Shown one piece after another: positions 10,034 to 19,365 of a stretch of 64,000 nucleotides of DNA (positions are counted from its first letter, which is position 1; each line of letters starts with the position of its first letter). Location: NCBI RefSeq assembly GCF_009737085.1, contig NZ_WOVL01000010.1:119519-183518 (forward strand). Direction: 5' to 3'. The notes beneath the pieces are model-generated. The model ran no database searches. It had not been told where the DNA came from and worked only from the letters and a program-made list of their open reading frames with translations. Source of the stretch: Paenibacillus sp. NEAU-GSW1 (lineage in GTDB: Bacteria > Bacillota > Bacilli > Paenibacillales > Paenibacillaceae). Made by a program: the position numbers and the translations under genes.

Positions 10034-10693
10034 GTGGCGAAACATTTCACGATTCCGTTCGTCTACATTACTATGACTATTTCGAAAAAAAGCATCAAAC
10101 GCAGCGTAATTGCATTGTTTCTGTTCACCTTGAGCTACTTGCTTTTCAACGCGTACAGCATTTGGACATTCGGAGAGCACAGCGCGCAGCGCGCACCCTT
10201 ATATGCAGACGCCGCCGTCGTTCTTGGCGCAGCCGTATGGGACGGAAAGCCTTCTCCCGTATTTCAGGCCAGAATTGATTACGGCATCAAGCTATATAAG
10301 AAAGGCTATGTGCGAAAAATTATTTTTACAGGCGGAAAAGGCCACGGAGGAAAATGGGCAGAAGCGGAAGTTGCCCGGGATTATGCCATTAAGCAAGGCG
10401 TAAGTTCTGCACATATTTTAGTGGAGACACAATCGAAAATTACGGAGGAAAATCTATTGTTTACGCGCAAACTTGCCAAGGCTAGCGGTCTGAGCACGTT
10501 TGCGATTGTAAGCGATCCGCTTCATATGAAACGTTCGATGACTATGGCAAAAAAGCTCGATATGGACGCCTATGCAGCGCCCACACCGAACTCTGCTTAC
10601 AAGAGCATGAAGACGAAGCTGCCTTTTCTGCTCAGAGAGCTGTTCTATTATACCGGATATGTCGTATTATCTCCCGTTCGTCCCGTTCATTGA
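10034..10693 (+). CDS. YdcF/SanA-like DUF218 membrane-anchored protein
   Basis: A single N-terminal transmembrane helix (VIALFLFTLSYLLFNAYSIWTF, about residues 25-46) is followed by one DUF218 domain. Its hallmarks are visible: DAAVVLGAAVWDGKPSPVFQARIDYGIKLY, IIFTGGKG, AEAEVARDYAIKQGV and TEENLLFTRKLAK. SanA/YdcF relatives act at the cell surface in envelope barrier function, but their chemistry is not settled. The GTG at 10034 overlaps an AGGTGG and no ribosome binding site precedes the later ATG at 10073, so the start is uncertain. It converges with the C-S lyase gene. Confidence 0.8.
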   Translation: MAKHFTIPFVYITMTISKKSIKRSVIALFLFTLSYLLFNAYSIWTFGEHSAQRAPLYADAAVVLGAAVWDGKPSPVFQARIDYGIKLYKKGYVRKIIFTGGKGHGGKWAEAEVARDYAIKQGVSSAHILVETQSKITEENLLFTRKLAKASGLSTFAIVSDPLHMKRSMTMAKKLDMDAYAAPTPNSAYKSMKTKLPFLLRELFYYTGYVVLSPVRPVH

Positions 10694-10699
10694 CGCCTT

Positions 10700-11878
10700 T
10701 TATTTAAGAGCAAGCTTGCCCGCATTGCAAAATTGCTCCAGCGCTTGAGCGACAATGGACCTCGGAGCCGCAAGATTAATCCGCAGCCAGCCTTCGCCCT
10801 CAGTTCCGAACGTAGAGCCGAGGCTAAAGGCTACCTTCGCTTCCTCAACCATCCATTTTTTCAGGCTGCTCTGCGCGATGCCAAGCCCTCGGCAATCCAC
10901 CCAAAGCAAGTACGTGCCGTCCGGCAGGAGCGGCTTGACCTCAGGCAAATGTTGGGCCAAATATTGCAATGCAAAATCGAGGTTGCCTTTCACATAGGCC
11001 AGCATTTCATCCAGCCATTGCTCCCCTTCGTTATAAGCGGCAATAATGGCGGCCTCGATAAAATGGTGCGGGTAATTCAATCCAAGCACTTTCAATCGCG
11101 TATCGATGCGGCGTTTCCATTGCTTATTCGACGTAATAAGGAATGAGGTTTGAACGCCCGGCAAATTGAACGTCTTCGTCGCAGCAGTACATATTATCGT
11201 TAGTTCCGCTATCTCCGGCGACAAGGACGAAAACGGTGTATGCTCGTGTCCAGGGAACGTCAAGTCGCAATGAATTTCGTCGGAAACAACCGCAACTCCG
11301 TATTTTATGCAAAGAGCGCCGACTGCCTCCAGCTCCGCTCTCGTCCAGACGCGTCCGCCGGGATTGTGGGGACTGCAAAGAATAAACAGCTTTGCGCCTT
11401 CTGCGAACAGCTGCTCCAAATGGGCAAGATCCATCTCAAATCGGTTGTTTCGCTGTACGAGCGGGTTTTTCGCTACAATGCGGCCGTTGCCTTCGATCAC
11501 TTCATAGAAAGGCGGATATACCGGCGTTTGAATGACGACGCGGTCCCCGGGAGCGCTGAACTGCTCCACGCAAACGCTAAGCGAGGTCACAACAGTCGGC
11601 GAGTCGGAAATCCAGCTCGGATCGACTTGCCAGCCATGGCGCCGGTTAAACCAGCCGGCAATCGCCTCGTAATAGTCATTCGAATGTGTCGTATAGCCGT
11701 ACACGCCAAGCTCAGCGCGTTTGACCAGCGCTTCTTTTATCGCAGGCGGTACGCTGAAATCCATATCTGCAACCCAAAGCGGCAGCAAATCGTCAGCACC
11801 GAAAATCCGCTCCATATCATCCCATTTGTACGATCTCGTATTCCGTCTATCAATAAGTTGGTCGAAATTATTATTCAT
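10700..11878 (-). CDS. PatB/MalY-type PLP-dependent C-S lyase or aminotransferase
   Basis: A 392-residue fold-type I PLP enzyme of the MalY/PatB subgroup, which usually cleaves cystathionine or cysteine conjugates (beta C-S lyase). The N-terminal RRNTRSYKWD...LLPLWVADMDF is the subgroup signature. The PLP-binding region has CSPHNPGGRVW, SDEIHCDL, and the Schiff-base Lys in TAATKTFNLPG; the C-terminal carboxylate-binding Arg is in WLRINLAAP. ATG 11878 gives the usual start MNNNFDQ; an ATG at 11890 lies directly on the GGAG and is less likely. It is monocistronic and converges with the DUF218 gene. Confidence 0.88.
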   Translation of the reverse strand: MNNNFDQLIDRRNTRSYKWDDMERIFGADDLLPLWVADMDFSVPPAIKEALVKRAELGVYGYTTHSNDYYEAIAGWFNRRHGWQVDPSWISDSPTVVTSLSVCVEQFSAPGDRVVIQTPVYPPFYEVIEGNGRIVAKNPLVQRNNRFEMDLAHLEQLFAEGAKLFILCSPHNPGGRVWTRAELEAVGALCIKYGVAVVSDEIHCDLTFPGHEHTPFSSLSPEIAELTIICTAATKTFNLPGVQTSFLITSNKQWKRRIDTRLKVLGLNYPHHFIEAAIIAAYNEGEQWLDEMLAYVKGNLDFALQYLAQHLPEVKPLLPDGTYLLWVDCRGLGIAQSSLKKWMVEEAKVAFSLGSTFGTEGEGWLRINLAAPRSIVAQALEQFCNAGKLALK

Positions 11879-12077
11879 GAGGTGATACATCTCCGTTTCG
11901 GCTTAATATATGTTCCTATCATGATAACAAATGAGAAGATAACAAAAAACCAATCAAACAACTGGGCATTACATAAAAAAAAGCCAAGATCCAGCATTGC
12001 GCTTCATTATGATGAGCAGTTATTATGTGCTTACCTTTACTAAGCTTATTAAAAGCAACTGAACAGGAGTCAGCATC

Positions 12078-13301
12078 ATGAACAAACCGACACAGTCTAT
12101 TCAAGCAACAAACAGCTCGTCTGCGACAAGAGCATTCCCCTTATCGCTCATCTGCCTTACTATCGGAGCCTTCGCAATCGGCATGACGGAGTTTCTGGTC
12201 ATGGGATTGCTCCCGAATGTGGCGAAGGATTTACATGTAACGATCTCGCAAGCCGGCCAGATCATTACCGCGTACGCGCTGGGTGTCGCGATCGGCGCTC
12301 CGCTGCTAACCATGCTTACTCACTCTCAGCCGAAGAAGAAACTATTAATCGGGCTGATGGGTATTTTCATCCTTGGAAATGCGCTCTCGATGATAGCGCC
12401 GACGTACCCGCTTCTCATCGCGGCCCGAGTGTTGACCGCGCTTGCGCACGGCACCTTTCTTGGCGTCGGATCGCTAATCGCCACTTATCTTGTCTCGCCA
12501 GACCGACGCGGCAGTGCCGTCTCGATCGTTCTTGCCGGCTTAACGATCGCTAATATTATCGGCGTACCGATTGGTACGTTTATCGGCCAGCATTTTGGCT
12601 GGAGAGCCTCTTTTGGCGTCATTACTGTACTTGGCGTTTTCTCGCTTCTCGGCATTATGAAATTTATTCCGGTTATCCGCGAGAGCCACACTACAAGCCT
12701 CAAGCAGGAGATACGGAGCGTGTTGAAGCCGCAGGTGCTGCTTACGCTTCTCGTCGGCTTGTTTGGCTGCGCCAGCCTGTTTGCGTTATTCACTTATATT
12801 TCGCCCGTACTGCAATCGATCACCGGTTACCAAGAGAGCAGCGTAACCTGGATACTCGTTATATTCGGCATCGGCGTAACGATCGGCAATATGATCGGCG
12901 GCAAGCTGGCCGACTGGAAACCGCTCCCTTACCTTGCCGCAAACTTTGCTGTGCTTGCGATCATTTTGGCCGTTCTGACAGCCGCGTTGTCTAATCCGAT
13001 TCTCGCTGTCATCACGATATTTCTTTGGGGTGTAGCCGCATTTGCCATTATGCCGGGCATTCAACTGCGAACGATGACGCTCGCCGGAGACGCGCCGATG
13101 CTAACGGCCACAGCAAACCACTCGGCGTTGAATGTTGGCAACGCGCTAGGCGCATACACAGGCGGACTCGCCATTACGCTGTTCGGCCTGCCTTCGCTCA
13201 CATGGCTGGCGGCAGCGCTCGCCGCTTTCGGCTTGATTGGCATCGGCTTTAGCAGAAGATTAGACCAGTCGATCAAGCAAAAAGCGAAAATGCAAAAATA
13301 G
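12078..13301 (+). CDS. MFS transporter, DHA1 family (AraJ/YdhP-like exporter)
   Basis: A 407-residue carrier with 12 hydrophobic segments. The start of the first is the family's characteristic FAIGMTEFLVMGLLPNVAKDLHV, found in the AraJ/YdhP/SotB group of sugar or drug exporters. Motif A of MFS carriers appears in reduced form around the second loop. It probably exports sugars or toxic compounds by proton antiport; the substrate is unknown. AGGAG lies 8 bases before the ATG. It is transcribed alone, away from the C-S lyase gene. Confidence 0.88.
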   Translation: MNKPTQSIQATNSSSATRAFPLSLICLTIGAFAIGMTEFLVMGLLPNVAKDLHVTISQAGQIITAYALGVAIGAPLLTMLTHSQPKKKLLIGLMGIFILGNALSMIAPTYPLLIAARVLTALAHGTFLGVGSLIATYLVSPDRRGSAVSIVLAGLTIANIIGVPIGTFIGQHFGWRASFGVITVLGVFSLLGIMKFIPVIRESHTTSLKQEIRSVLKPQVLLTLLVGLFGCASLFALFTYISPVLQSITGYQESSVTWILVIFGIGVTIGNMIGGKLADWKPLPYLAANFAVLAIILAVLTAALSNPILAVITIFLWGVAAFAIMPGIQLRTMTLAGDAPMLTATANHSALNVGNALGAYTGGLAITLFGLPSLTWLAAALAAFGLIGIGFSRRLDQSIKQKAKMQK

Positions 13302-13307
13302 CTAAAC

Positions 13308-13348
13308 AACAGAGTCGACACTGATAACACAGCGTCGACCCTGTTTTC
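13308..13348 (+). terminator. Terminator of the MFS gene
   Basis: An imperfect 16-bp stem (13308-13323 with 13330-13345, two mismatches) with TTTT, just behind the stop at 13301. Confidence 0.6.
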
Positions 13349-13550
13349 CTTCCTGGACCTTACAGCAAAAAAGCCCCTCTTCGAGCCTTCCTATAATGCA
13401 CTCCCGCCAATTTACAATAAATTCCACATATTATGATGGACGCGCCTTATTTTACAACGGTTTTTTACGACTTTTGTCTCACTAAACTTGACTGGCTATC
13501 TCAATCTGCTCGACGATCGACATTAACTCGTGTACTGCACAAATATATTA

Positions 13551-13586
13551 ACGGCAGTTTCATCTCAAATGAAACTGCCGTTTTTA
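13551..13586 (-). terminator. Terminator of the class II ribonucleotide reductase gene
   Basis: A perfect 13-bp stem (13551-13563 with 13569-13581) lies directly behind the stop at 13587. The minus-strand tail is TTAATATA. The plus-strand side has TTTTT, so it may work in both directions. Confidence 0.75.
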
Positions 13587-16500
13587 TTAATTGCACTTGC
13601 TGAACCCGCAGTTGCTGCACTGCTTGCAGCCTTCGATGCTGATGAGCGTAGCTGAACCGCAAGATGGACAAAGATCGCGTGAACCTGTATCGTTGCTATA
13701 TTTGTGTGGCGTTTGCTCATTAACAGTCAGCGCTGTTTCCTTGTCTCCTTCATTCGCAAGAGGCGCAAGCTCTGACGCAGCGGCATGTTCATCCACACTC
13801 TCGATATGCGTCTCCAATGCTTTAGCGACAGCGTCGGCAATCGATTCTACCCGATTGACGCCGAAGCCGATTGCGCCAGAGCCGCCGATTCCTTTCAGAT
13901 GCTTAATAAGCAGCTGTACTTTGTTGCCGTGGTCGCCGTAACGGAGAAACAGCGAGCATACGCGACCCAGCGCTTCCGCCATGGCGAAGACGTCCGAGCC
14001 CGCTTTTCCGACATTTAGAAACACTTCAGCCGGTGTGCCGTTCAAGTCGTTAATCGTAATATAGGCCATCCCGAACGGGGTGTTGATTTTGTATGTTGCT
14101 CCCCGCAGCATTTGCGGACGGCGCTTGTAGACATTGTCTGCGCCTGAAGCTGCTGCTGGCTCTTTGGCTCCGGAATTTGCAGGACCAACAGGTTCTGTGG
14201 CATCATCCGGCTTGACCTCGGCAGCCCCCTTATCCTTCGCCGTCGACAACACCTGTACGTCGCGGCTTCCGTCACGGTAGATGGTAACGCCTTTGCAGCC
14301 CAAATCGAATGCCATCTCGTACAGCTCTTTCGTTTCCTCTACCGTGAAATCGTTTGGACAATTGGCTGTTTTCGAAATCGAGCTGTCTACCCAGCGTTGG
14401 ATTGCCGCTTGAACGCGAATATGATCCTTCGCCGACAAATCCATCGCCGTAACGAAATAGTCCGGCAGCTCCTCGCCGGGATGGGCATCCTTCCACTGCT
14501 GTGCGATCGGCACCAATTGCTTGTCGAAGCCAAGCCGGCTTTGACGGAAATATTCAAAGGCGAAGTAAGGCTCAATGCCGGTCGAGGTTCCGACCATCGT
14601 CCCTGTACTGCCGGTCGGCGCTTGAGTAAGCACCGTTACGTTACGCATCCCTTGTTCCCTAACGGCAGTGCCGATTTCCGGGAATGCTTCGATCATATGA
14701 CGCATAAAACCGCTTTGCACGAAAAGATCCGCATCGAAAGCTTCAAACGATCCCTTCTCCGCCGCAATTTCAGCGGAAGCAAGATACGCTTCCCGCGCCA
14801 TGAAGCTATAAAGCTCATCAAGAAAACGAAGCGATTCCGGGCTGCCGTAGCGAATACCAAGCTTGATCATTAGCTCTGCAAGCCCCATCGTGCCGAGTCC
14901 GATGCGCCGTTCCCGCTTCTGATTGGCCTCGTTTTCTTCAAAATGATAAGGCGTTGTATCTATTACATTATCAAGAAAACGAACGGACCAGCGCGTCACC
15001 GTGGCTAGCTCCGGCCAGTCGACCGCATGCTTGCCATCATCATAAAACTTGGACAAGTTAATCGCCGACAGGTTGCATACGCCCCAGCCCGGCAAGCCCT
15101 GCTCACCGCAATTGTGAGCGACTATCCCTCCGGCAATAAGCGAATTCGTCTCGGGCTCGTGTATATCATAGACGACCGAGACTTCACCTTCCGTGACCAA
15201 AAGGACTTTGGACATAAACTTCTCCATTTTTCGGGATGGCCGAGCGATTCGTTCAAGCGCTTCTTGCTTCCTTGCGATAAAAAGGAATCCGATTTTTTCT
15301 TTAAAGGCAAGCAGGTTATTCCCCGAGATAATGAGCTCGAAGAAGGGATTGCTTTTATATTCGCAAACATCTCCTGCGGCGGTTATATAATTGAATTGCG
15401 ATTGTTTCTTCTTTGATCGGCTGTATATCCGTCCATGAACACCGAATTGAAGGAGCAAAAGCTGAACACCCTGCAGCAGCTTTCTCGAAGCCGAAGTCAA
15501 GCAGACGCTCCGATGCATCTCATCTCGTTCATAAACAATACCGTCAGCGCTAAACAAAGCTTGAAGAAAAGCGGCAACGCTCTTCCTCCCGGCTGTAAAC
15601 ATAATATCCGGCACTTCTTTTTCCGGAGCAGCAACCGCACGAACACCGTATTCCAGCAGTTTCTGCCTAAAAGCATTTCGCCACCAATACACATTCCAGG
15701 TTCCGTTCTTCCGTTCAAACGCTTTTGCCCTGACACCGCTAAGCTTCTCGCCATACCGAATCATGGTGTCCATCATCTCGATGTCGTCTTTTCCGAACAC
15801 CATGCCGATATCGCCGCGCTTTGAAAGCCATCCGTCGCCAGTTAACCAGCCTAGAAAAGCTCCCCATTCCTCGCCCAGCTCGTTTTGTTCGTTAAATTGT
15901 CCTTCGCCCGACTGGATATAGACATAGTCGTCCGATGCAAGCTGGCTTGCTTTTTTCCATCCGCTCTGTGTATAAATCTGATGCTCTGGCGTTACTTTCA
16001 GCTCCATTCCGTTTGCAAGCGCAATGTTAACGGTTTGGCGAATTCCAGTAGGAAAGACGGTTGCCCTACGCAACATAGTACCCAGCATTTCATATGAACG
16101 ACCGCCTGCTACCTTAGCATGCTCGACAAGACGGCTGTCCGTAGCGATGGTAAAAGGCTGACTTCCAACCTTGTGATAAAGCTCTTCAATTGTCATTAAG
16201 CCGAATTCCGTAGAGATTCTCGTATCCGGATGAAAGCATGGATTTGTACTGATAATCGGATTGAAGTACCAGCTGTTGGACATTTGATTGTAGTATTCCA
16301 TAAACACGACGCCAGGCTCTGCTGATTTCCAGGCCGACTCAATGATGGTATGCCATATTTCGCGGGCTCGGACCGTGCGATAGTGAACCGTCTTTTTCCC
16401 TCGTTGTTTCCAATCCGCCAGATCGCCATTCCATAGCTCATCGTATTCCGGGTCCTTCGTATCGGGAAATACAAGCTCCCACTCCAAATCCTCTTTGACC

Positions 16501-17291
16501 GCCTTCATGAAGCCGTTGCTGACGCAAACGGACAGATTGGCGTTCGTAATTTGCCCCATAGTCTCCTTGACGGTAATGAAGTCGAGCACGTCAGGATGCC
16601 AGTCATTAATCATGAGCATTAATGCTCCTCTTCGGCTGCCTCCCTGCTCGATCAGCCCTGTCGTATAGCTGAACAAGCCGCCCCATGATACGGCGCCGCT
16701 CGACGACCCGTTCACTCCGGCAACGATTGCCCTGCGCGGACGCAGCGAAGAAAGATTGATGCCGACCCCGCCCCCGCGCGCCATAATTTCAGTCATTTCG
16801 GACAGCGTAGTCATTATGCCGCCTCTGCTGTCCTTTGGCGAAGGAATAACATAGCAATTGAACAGCGTAAGCTCGTCGCTCGCCCCCGCTCCAGCCGCAA
16901 TTCTCCCGCCAGGCACAAGCTTCCAATCATACAAAATAGAGCGGAAGCGTTCCGTCCACAATTCCCGCTTCTCTTCCGTTTGCTCCGCGCCGGCCATGGC
17001 CGCAGCAAGCCGATTCCACATTTCTTCGGGAGACTTCTCAATCGTCAATGTCAGCTTCTCAATGCTGGATTGAATAATCTCGCCGCTCCTAAGCTTGACA
17101 CGAACCTCGTTCCCTTGGCGCTCAATGACCTCGCCAACTTCTTTCGTTGGAAACTTCGGATCGTCCTTTGTCAACACCAGCACAATATCTCCTGCCGACG
17201 TTCCGCTTGTATCGGCTTTTTTCCACGCATAACGATCGAGAAATATTTTCTCGCTCAACCCTTCAAGCCGATTGCCTTCCGCATTCACCAT
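13587..17291 (-). CDS. nrdJ: Adenosylcobalamin-dependent ribonucleotide reductase (class II) with intein
   Basis: A 1234-residue precursor: about 858 residues of host enzyme plus a 376-residue intein (residues 352-727). The host part reduces ribonucleotides to deoxyribonucleotides using a B12-generated radical and needs no oxygen. Visible active-site parts are LFNCYVIPSP (first redox Cys), GGGVGINLSSLRPR, the thiyl Cys in NP/CGEQ (Cys728, split by the intein), VCNLSAINL (second redox Cys), and QAPTGSTGTMVGTSTGIEP. The C-terminus carries a Cys4 zinc-finger-like tail (CPSCG...CSNCG), usual for this type. GGGGAGG lies 8 bases before the ATG. The promoter has two NrdR boxes; no cobalamin riboswitch is seen. 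It functions only after protein splicing. Confidence 0.95.
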   Translation of the reverse strand: MVNAEGNRLEGLSEKIFLDRYAWKKADTSGTSAGDIVLVLTKDDPKFPTKEVGEVIERQGNEVRVKLRSGEIIQSSIEKLTLTIEKSPEEMWNRLAAAMAGAEQTEEKRELWTERFRSILYDWKLVPGGRIAAGAGASDELTLFNCYVIPSPKDSRGGIMTTLSEMTEIMARGGGVGINLSSLRPRRAIVAGVNGSSSGAVSWGGLFSYTTGLIEQGGSRRGALMLMINDWHPDVLDFITVKETMGQITNANLSVCVSNGFMKAVKEDLEWELVFPDTKDPEYDELWNGDLADWKQRGKKTVHYRTVRAREIWHTIIESAWKSAEPGVVFMEYYNQMSNSWYFNPIISTNPCFHPDTRISTEFGLMTIEELYHKVGSQPFTIATDSRLVEHAKVAGGRSYEMLGTMLRRATVFPTGIRQTVNIALANGMELKVTPEHQIYTQSGWKKASQLASDDYVYIQSGEGQFNEQNELGEEWGAFLGWLTGDGWLSKRGDIGMVFGKDDIEMMDTMIRYGEKLSGVRAKAFERKNGTWNVYWWRNAFRQKLLEYGVRAVAAPEKEVPDIMFTAGRKSVAAFLQALFSADGIVYERDEMHRSVCLTSASRKLLQGVQLLLLQFGVHGRIYSRSKKKQSQFNYITAAGDVCEYKSNPFFELIISGNNLLAFKEKIGFLFIARKQEALERIARPSRKMEKFMSKVLLVTEGEVSVVYDIHEPETNSLIAGGIVAHNCGEQGLPGWGVCNLSAINLSKFYDDGKHAVDWPELATVTRWSVRFLDNVIDTTPYHFEENEANQKRERRIGLGTMGLAELMIKLGIRYGSPESLRFLDELYSFMAREAYLASAEIAAEKGSFEAFDADLFVQSGFMRHMIEAFPEIGTAVREQGMRNVTVLTQAPTGSTGTMVGTSTGIEPYFAFEYFRQSRLGFDKQLVPIAQQWKDAHPGEELPDYFVTAMDLSAKDHIRVQAAIQRWVDSSISKTANCPNDFTVEETKELYEMAFDLGCKGVTIYRDGSRDVQVLSTAKDKGAAEVKPDDATEPVGPANSGAKEPAAASGADNVYKRRPQMLRGATYKINTPFGMAYITINDLNGTPAEVFLNVGKAGSDVFAMAEALGRVCSLFLRYGDHGNKVQLLIKHLKGIGGSGAIGFGVNRVESIADAVAKALETHIESVDEHAAASELAPLANEGDKETALTVNEQTPHKYSNDTGSRDLCPSCGSATLISIEGCKQCSNCGFSKCN
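15111..16238 (-). other. Intein with LAGLIDADG homing endonuclease inside nrdJ
   Basis: Codons 352-727 of nrdJ. The first residue is Cys (CFHPDTRIS, splicing block A). Block B is NGMELKVTPEH at intein residues 77-86, with the TxxH-type His. The endonuclease motifs are LGWLTGDGW (129-137) and LQALFSADG (225-233), each with its acidic residue kept. The C-terminus is VYDIHEPETNSLIAGG then IVAHN, with the penultimate His and terminal Asn, followed by extein Cys. All residues needed for class 1 splicing are therefore present, and the endonuclease looks intact. Confidence 0.95.
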
Positions 17292-17332
17292 CGCTGCAGC
17301 CTCCCCTGTCCCGATTTGGCTCCATCACCGAT

Positions 17333-17385
17333 AATCAACATATTGTGTATATGTCTTATTATAACACACAATATATTGATTTGAA
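17333..17385 (-). promoter_or_regulatory. nrdJ promoter with two NrdR boxes
   Basis: Two 16-bp NrdR-box matches: 17333-17348 (core CAACATATTG, one mismatch) and 17366-17381 (core CAATATATTG, perfect), centres 33 bp apart. The -10 TATAAT (plus 17358-17363) lies between the boxes, and the upstream box falls in the spacer to a weak -35 TTCAAA (17380-17385). NrdR with dATP would repress here. Confidence 0.85.
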
Positions 17386-17505
17386 GTCCAATCGTTCATG
17401 AACGATCAAATTCCGCTTTTATTTATGCTTCTTCTTATTAATCCTCTCCATTAGGGCATACTAATGGCAACTATCGCTTTTTTGCCCGAAAGGAGTTGCG
17501 CTCTT

Positions 17506-19365
17506 TTGTCCACTCTTAATCCGAATAACAATGCCAATCCGCTCGCTGACGACAGCTTGTCTGAAGCTGCCGGATCGCCAGCGCAGCCGGGAACAGCCTT
17601 AATGGCAAATGCCGTTACTCGCAAACTTCATCCTTTAGTCGATTTAACGCTAGACCGGAGCTGGTTTGACGAGCTGCAAGGACGAATCGCTAGAAACGGG
17701 CCGTGGGACGATTGGACGCTGTTCCAGCTGTCAATGGAGGCTGAGCAAGCGAAGCGCATCGACAGCTTCGATCAATTGCAATGCTTAAGGACGCTTCCAA
17801 TGCTTGAGCCGATGCCGCATCAGATCAGCACCGCCCGCAAAGTGCTGCATGAGATGGGCGGACGGGCCATCCTGGCCGACGAAGTCGGACTTGGCAAAAC
17901 GATTGAAGCCGGGCTCGTGCTGAAAGAATATCTCGTCCGCGGACTCGTTCGCCGCGCCCTCATTCTCGTTCCCGCATCGCTTGTGCTGCAATGGGTGCGT
18001 GAGCTCAATCAAAAATTCGGCATCGCAGCCGTGGCCCAAAAGAAAGAGCATACTTGGCATTACGACGTCGTCGTCGCCTCCATTGATACGGCCAAACGCG
18101 AGCCGCACCGTGAGCTCGTGCTCGGCAACGATTACGACCTGATCATTATCGACGAAGCTCATAAGCTGAAAAACAAAAAGACGACCAACTATCAATTCGT
18201 CGTTCAACTGCGCAAAAAATATTGTCTCCTGTTGACGGCGACGCCTATCCAGAACAACCTCGACGAATTGTTCAATCTAATTACGCTGCTCAAGCCCGGC
18301 CAGCTCGGCGGCCAGAGTGAATTTGCCGCCAATTTTGTGGTGGACAAACGGCTGCCTAAAAACGAGGATCAGCTGCAGAACGCTCTGTCCAGCATTATGA
18401 TTCGCAACCGGCGCGGCGACGGAGGCATTTCCTTCACAAAACGAATTGTACGCAACATTCCATTAGAGCTTTCCGCCGAAGAAAAAGCGCTGTATGACGC
18501 CGTTACCGCATTCGTTCGCGAGCGCTATGACGAAAGCGGAGGCGATTTAACGAGCATGCTTTCCCTTGTCACGCTGCAGCGCGAAGTTTGCAGCAGCCGC
18601 GATGCGGTGTTCGTCACGCTCGTCAATCTCTTTAAGAAAACGGCCGAAGACTCCCCTATGCGTCCGAAAATATGGGAGCTTGTTGAATTTATACGCCAAA
18701 TTGAATCCAACACGAAAGCGGAAAAAACGCTTGAGCTCATCAGGCAAACGAACGAGAAAGTTATTATTTTCACCGAATACCGGGCGACGCAAGAATATTT
18801 GCTGCAGTTTTTCCGCAACAACAACATGGTTGCCGTGCCGTATCGAGGCGGCATGAATCGCGGTAAAAAAGACTGGATGATGGACCTGTTTCGCGGCCGG
18901 GCTCAAGTGCTCATCGCAACGGAAGCGGGCGGCGAAGGGATCAATTTGCAATTTTGCCACCATATGATCAACTTCGACCTGCCTTGGAATCCGATGCGCG
19001 TCGAGCAGCGAATCGGCCGCGTACACAGACTTGGCCAAACCGAAGATGTTCATATTTACAACCTTTGCACGCTCGGGACGATCGAAGAGCATATCGTTAA
19101 TTTGCTGCATGAGAAAATCAATCTGTTTGAGCTCGTTATCGGCGAACTCGACCATATTCTCGAAAAATTCGAGAAAGGCGAAGGCTCGCTTGAGCAGCAG
19201 CTCGCCCGCGTCCTGCTTCAATCAGGCGGCAATGGCGAGCATTTGCGCGCGCAAATCAACAATCTTGGCTCCTCGCTTGTCAAGCTGCGCAATGAATCTG
19301 CCGATCCGGCGTCCCTTTTATCAAATATGACGTCATTAGGCCAGGAGGTGGAGATTCATCCATGA
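17506..19365 (+). CDS. yqhH: SNF2-family helicase YqhH
   Basis: About 619 residues with both halves of a Swi2/Snf2 (superfamily 2) ATPase. Motif I is ILADEVGLGKTIEAG, Ia LILVPASLVLQW, II IIIDEAHKLKN, III LLLTATPIQNNLDELF, IV VIIFTEYRATQEYL, V VLIATEAGGEGINLQ, and VI QRIGRVHRLGQ. It is similar to RapA-type helicases but lacks their extra domains, as Bacillus YqhH does. It probably remodels transcription or DNA-protein complexes. I prefer a TTG start at 17506 with AAAGGAG 10 bases upstream; an ATG at 17464 in frame has no good ribosome binding site. It overlaps yqhG by 4 bases. Confidence 0.88.
   Translation: MSTLNPNNNANPLADDSLSEAAGSPAQPGTALMANAVTRKLHPLVDLTLDRSWFDELQGRIARNGPWDDWTLFQLSMEAEQAKRIDSFDQLQCLRTLPMLEPMPHQISTARKVLHEMGGRAILADEVGLGKTIEAGLVLKEYLVRGLVRRALILVPASLVLQWVRELNQKFGIAAVAQKKEHTWHYDVVVASIDTAKREPHRELVLGNDYDLIIIDEAHKLKNKKTTNYQFVVQLRKKYCLLLTATPIQNNLDELFNLITLLKPGQLGGQSEFAANFVVDKRLPKNEDQLQNALSSIMIRNRRGDGGISFTKRIVRNIPLELSAEEKALYDAVTAFVRERYDESGGDLTSMLSLVTLQREVCSSRDAVFVTLVNLFKKTAEDSPMRPKIWELVEFIRQIESNTKAEKTLELIRQTNEKVIIFTEYRATQEYLLQFFRNNNMVAVPYRGGMNRGKKDWMMDLFRGRAQVLIATEAGGEGINLQFCHHMINFDLPWNPMRVEQRIGRVHRLGQTEDVHIYNLCTLGTIEEHIVNLLHEKINLFELVIGELDHILEKFEKGEGSLEQQLARVLLQSGGNGEHLRAQINNLGSSLVKLRNESADPASLLSNMTSLGQEVEIHP

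Noticed and set aside
17292..17460. Cobalamin riboswitch upstream of the B12-dependent nrdJ
   Set aside because: No B12-box sequence and too little leader; the control elements visible are NrdR boxes.
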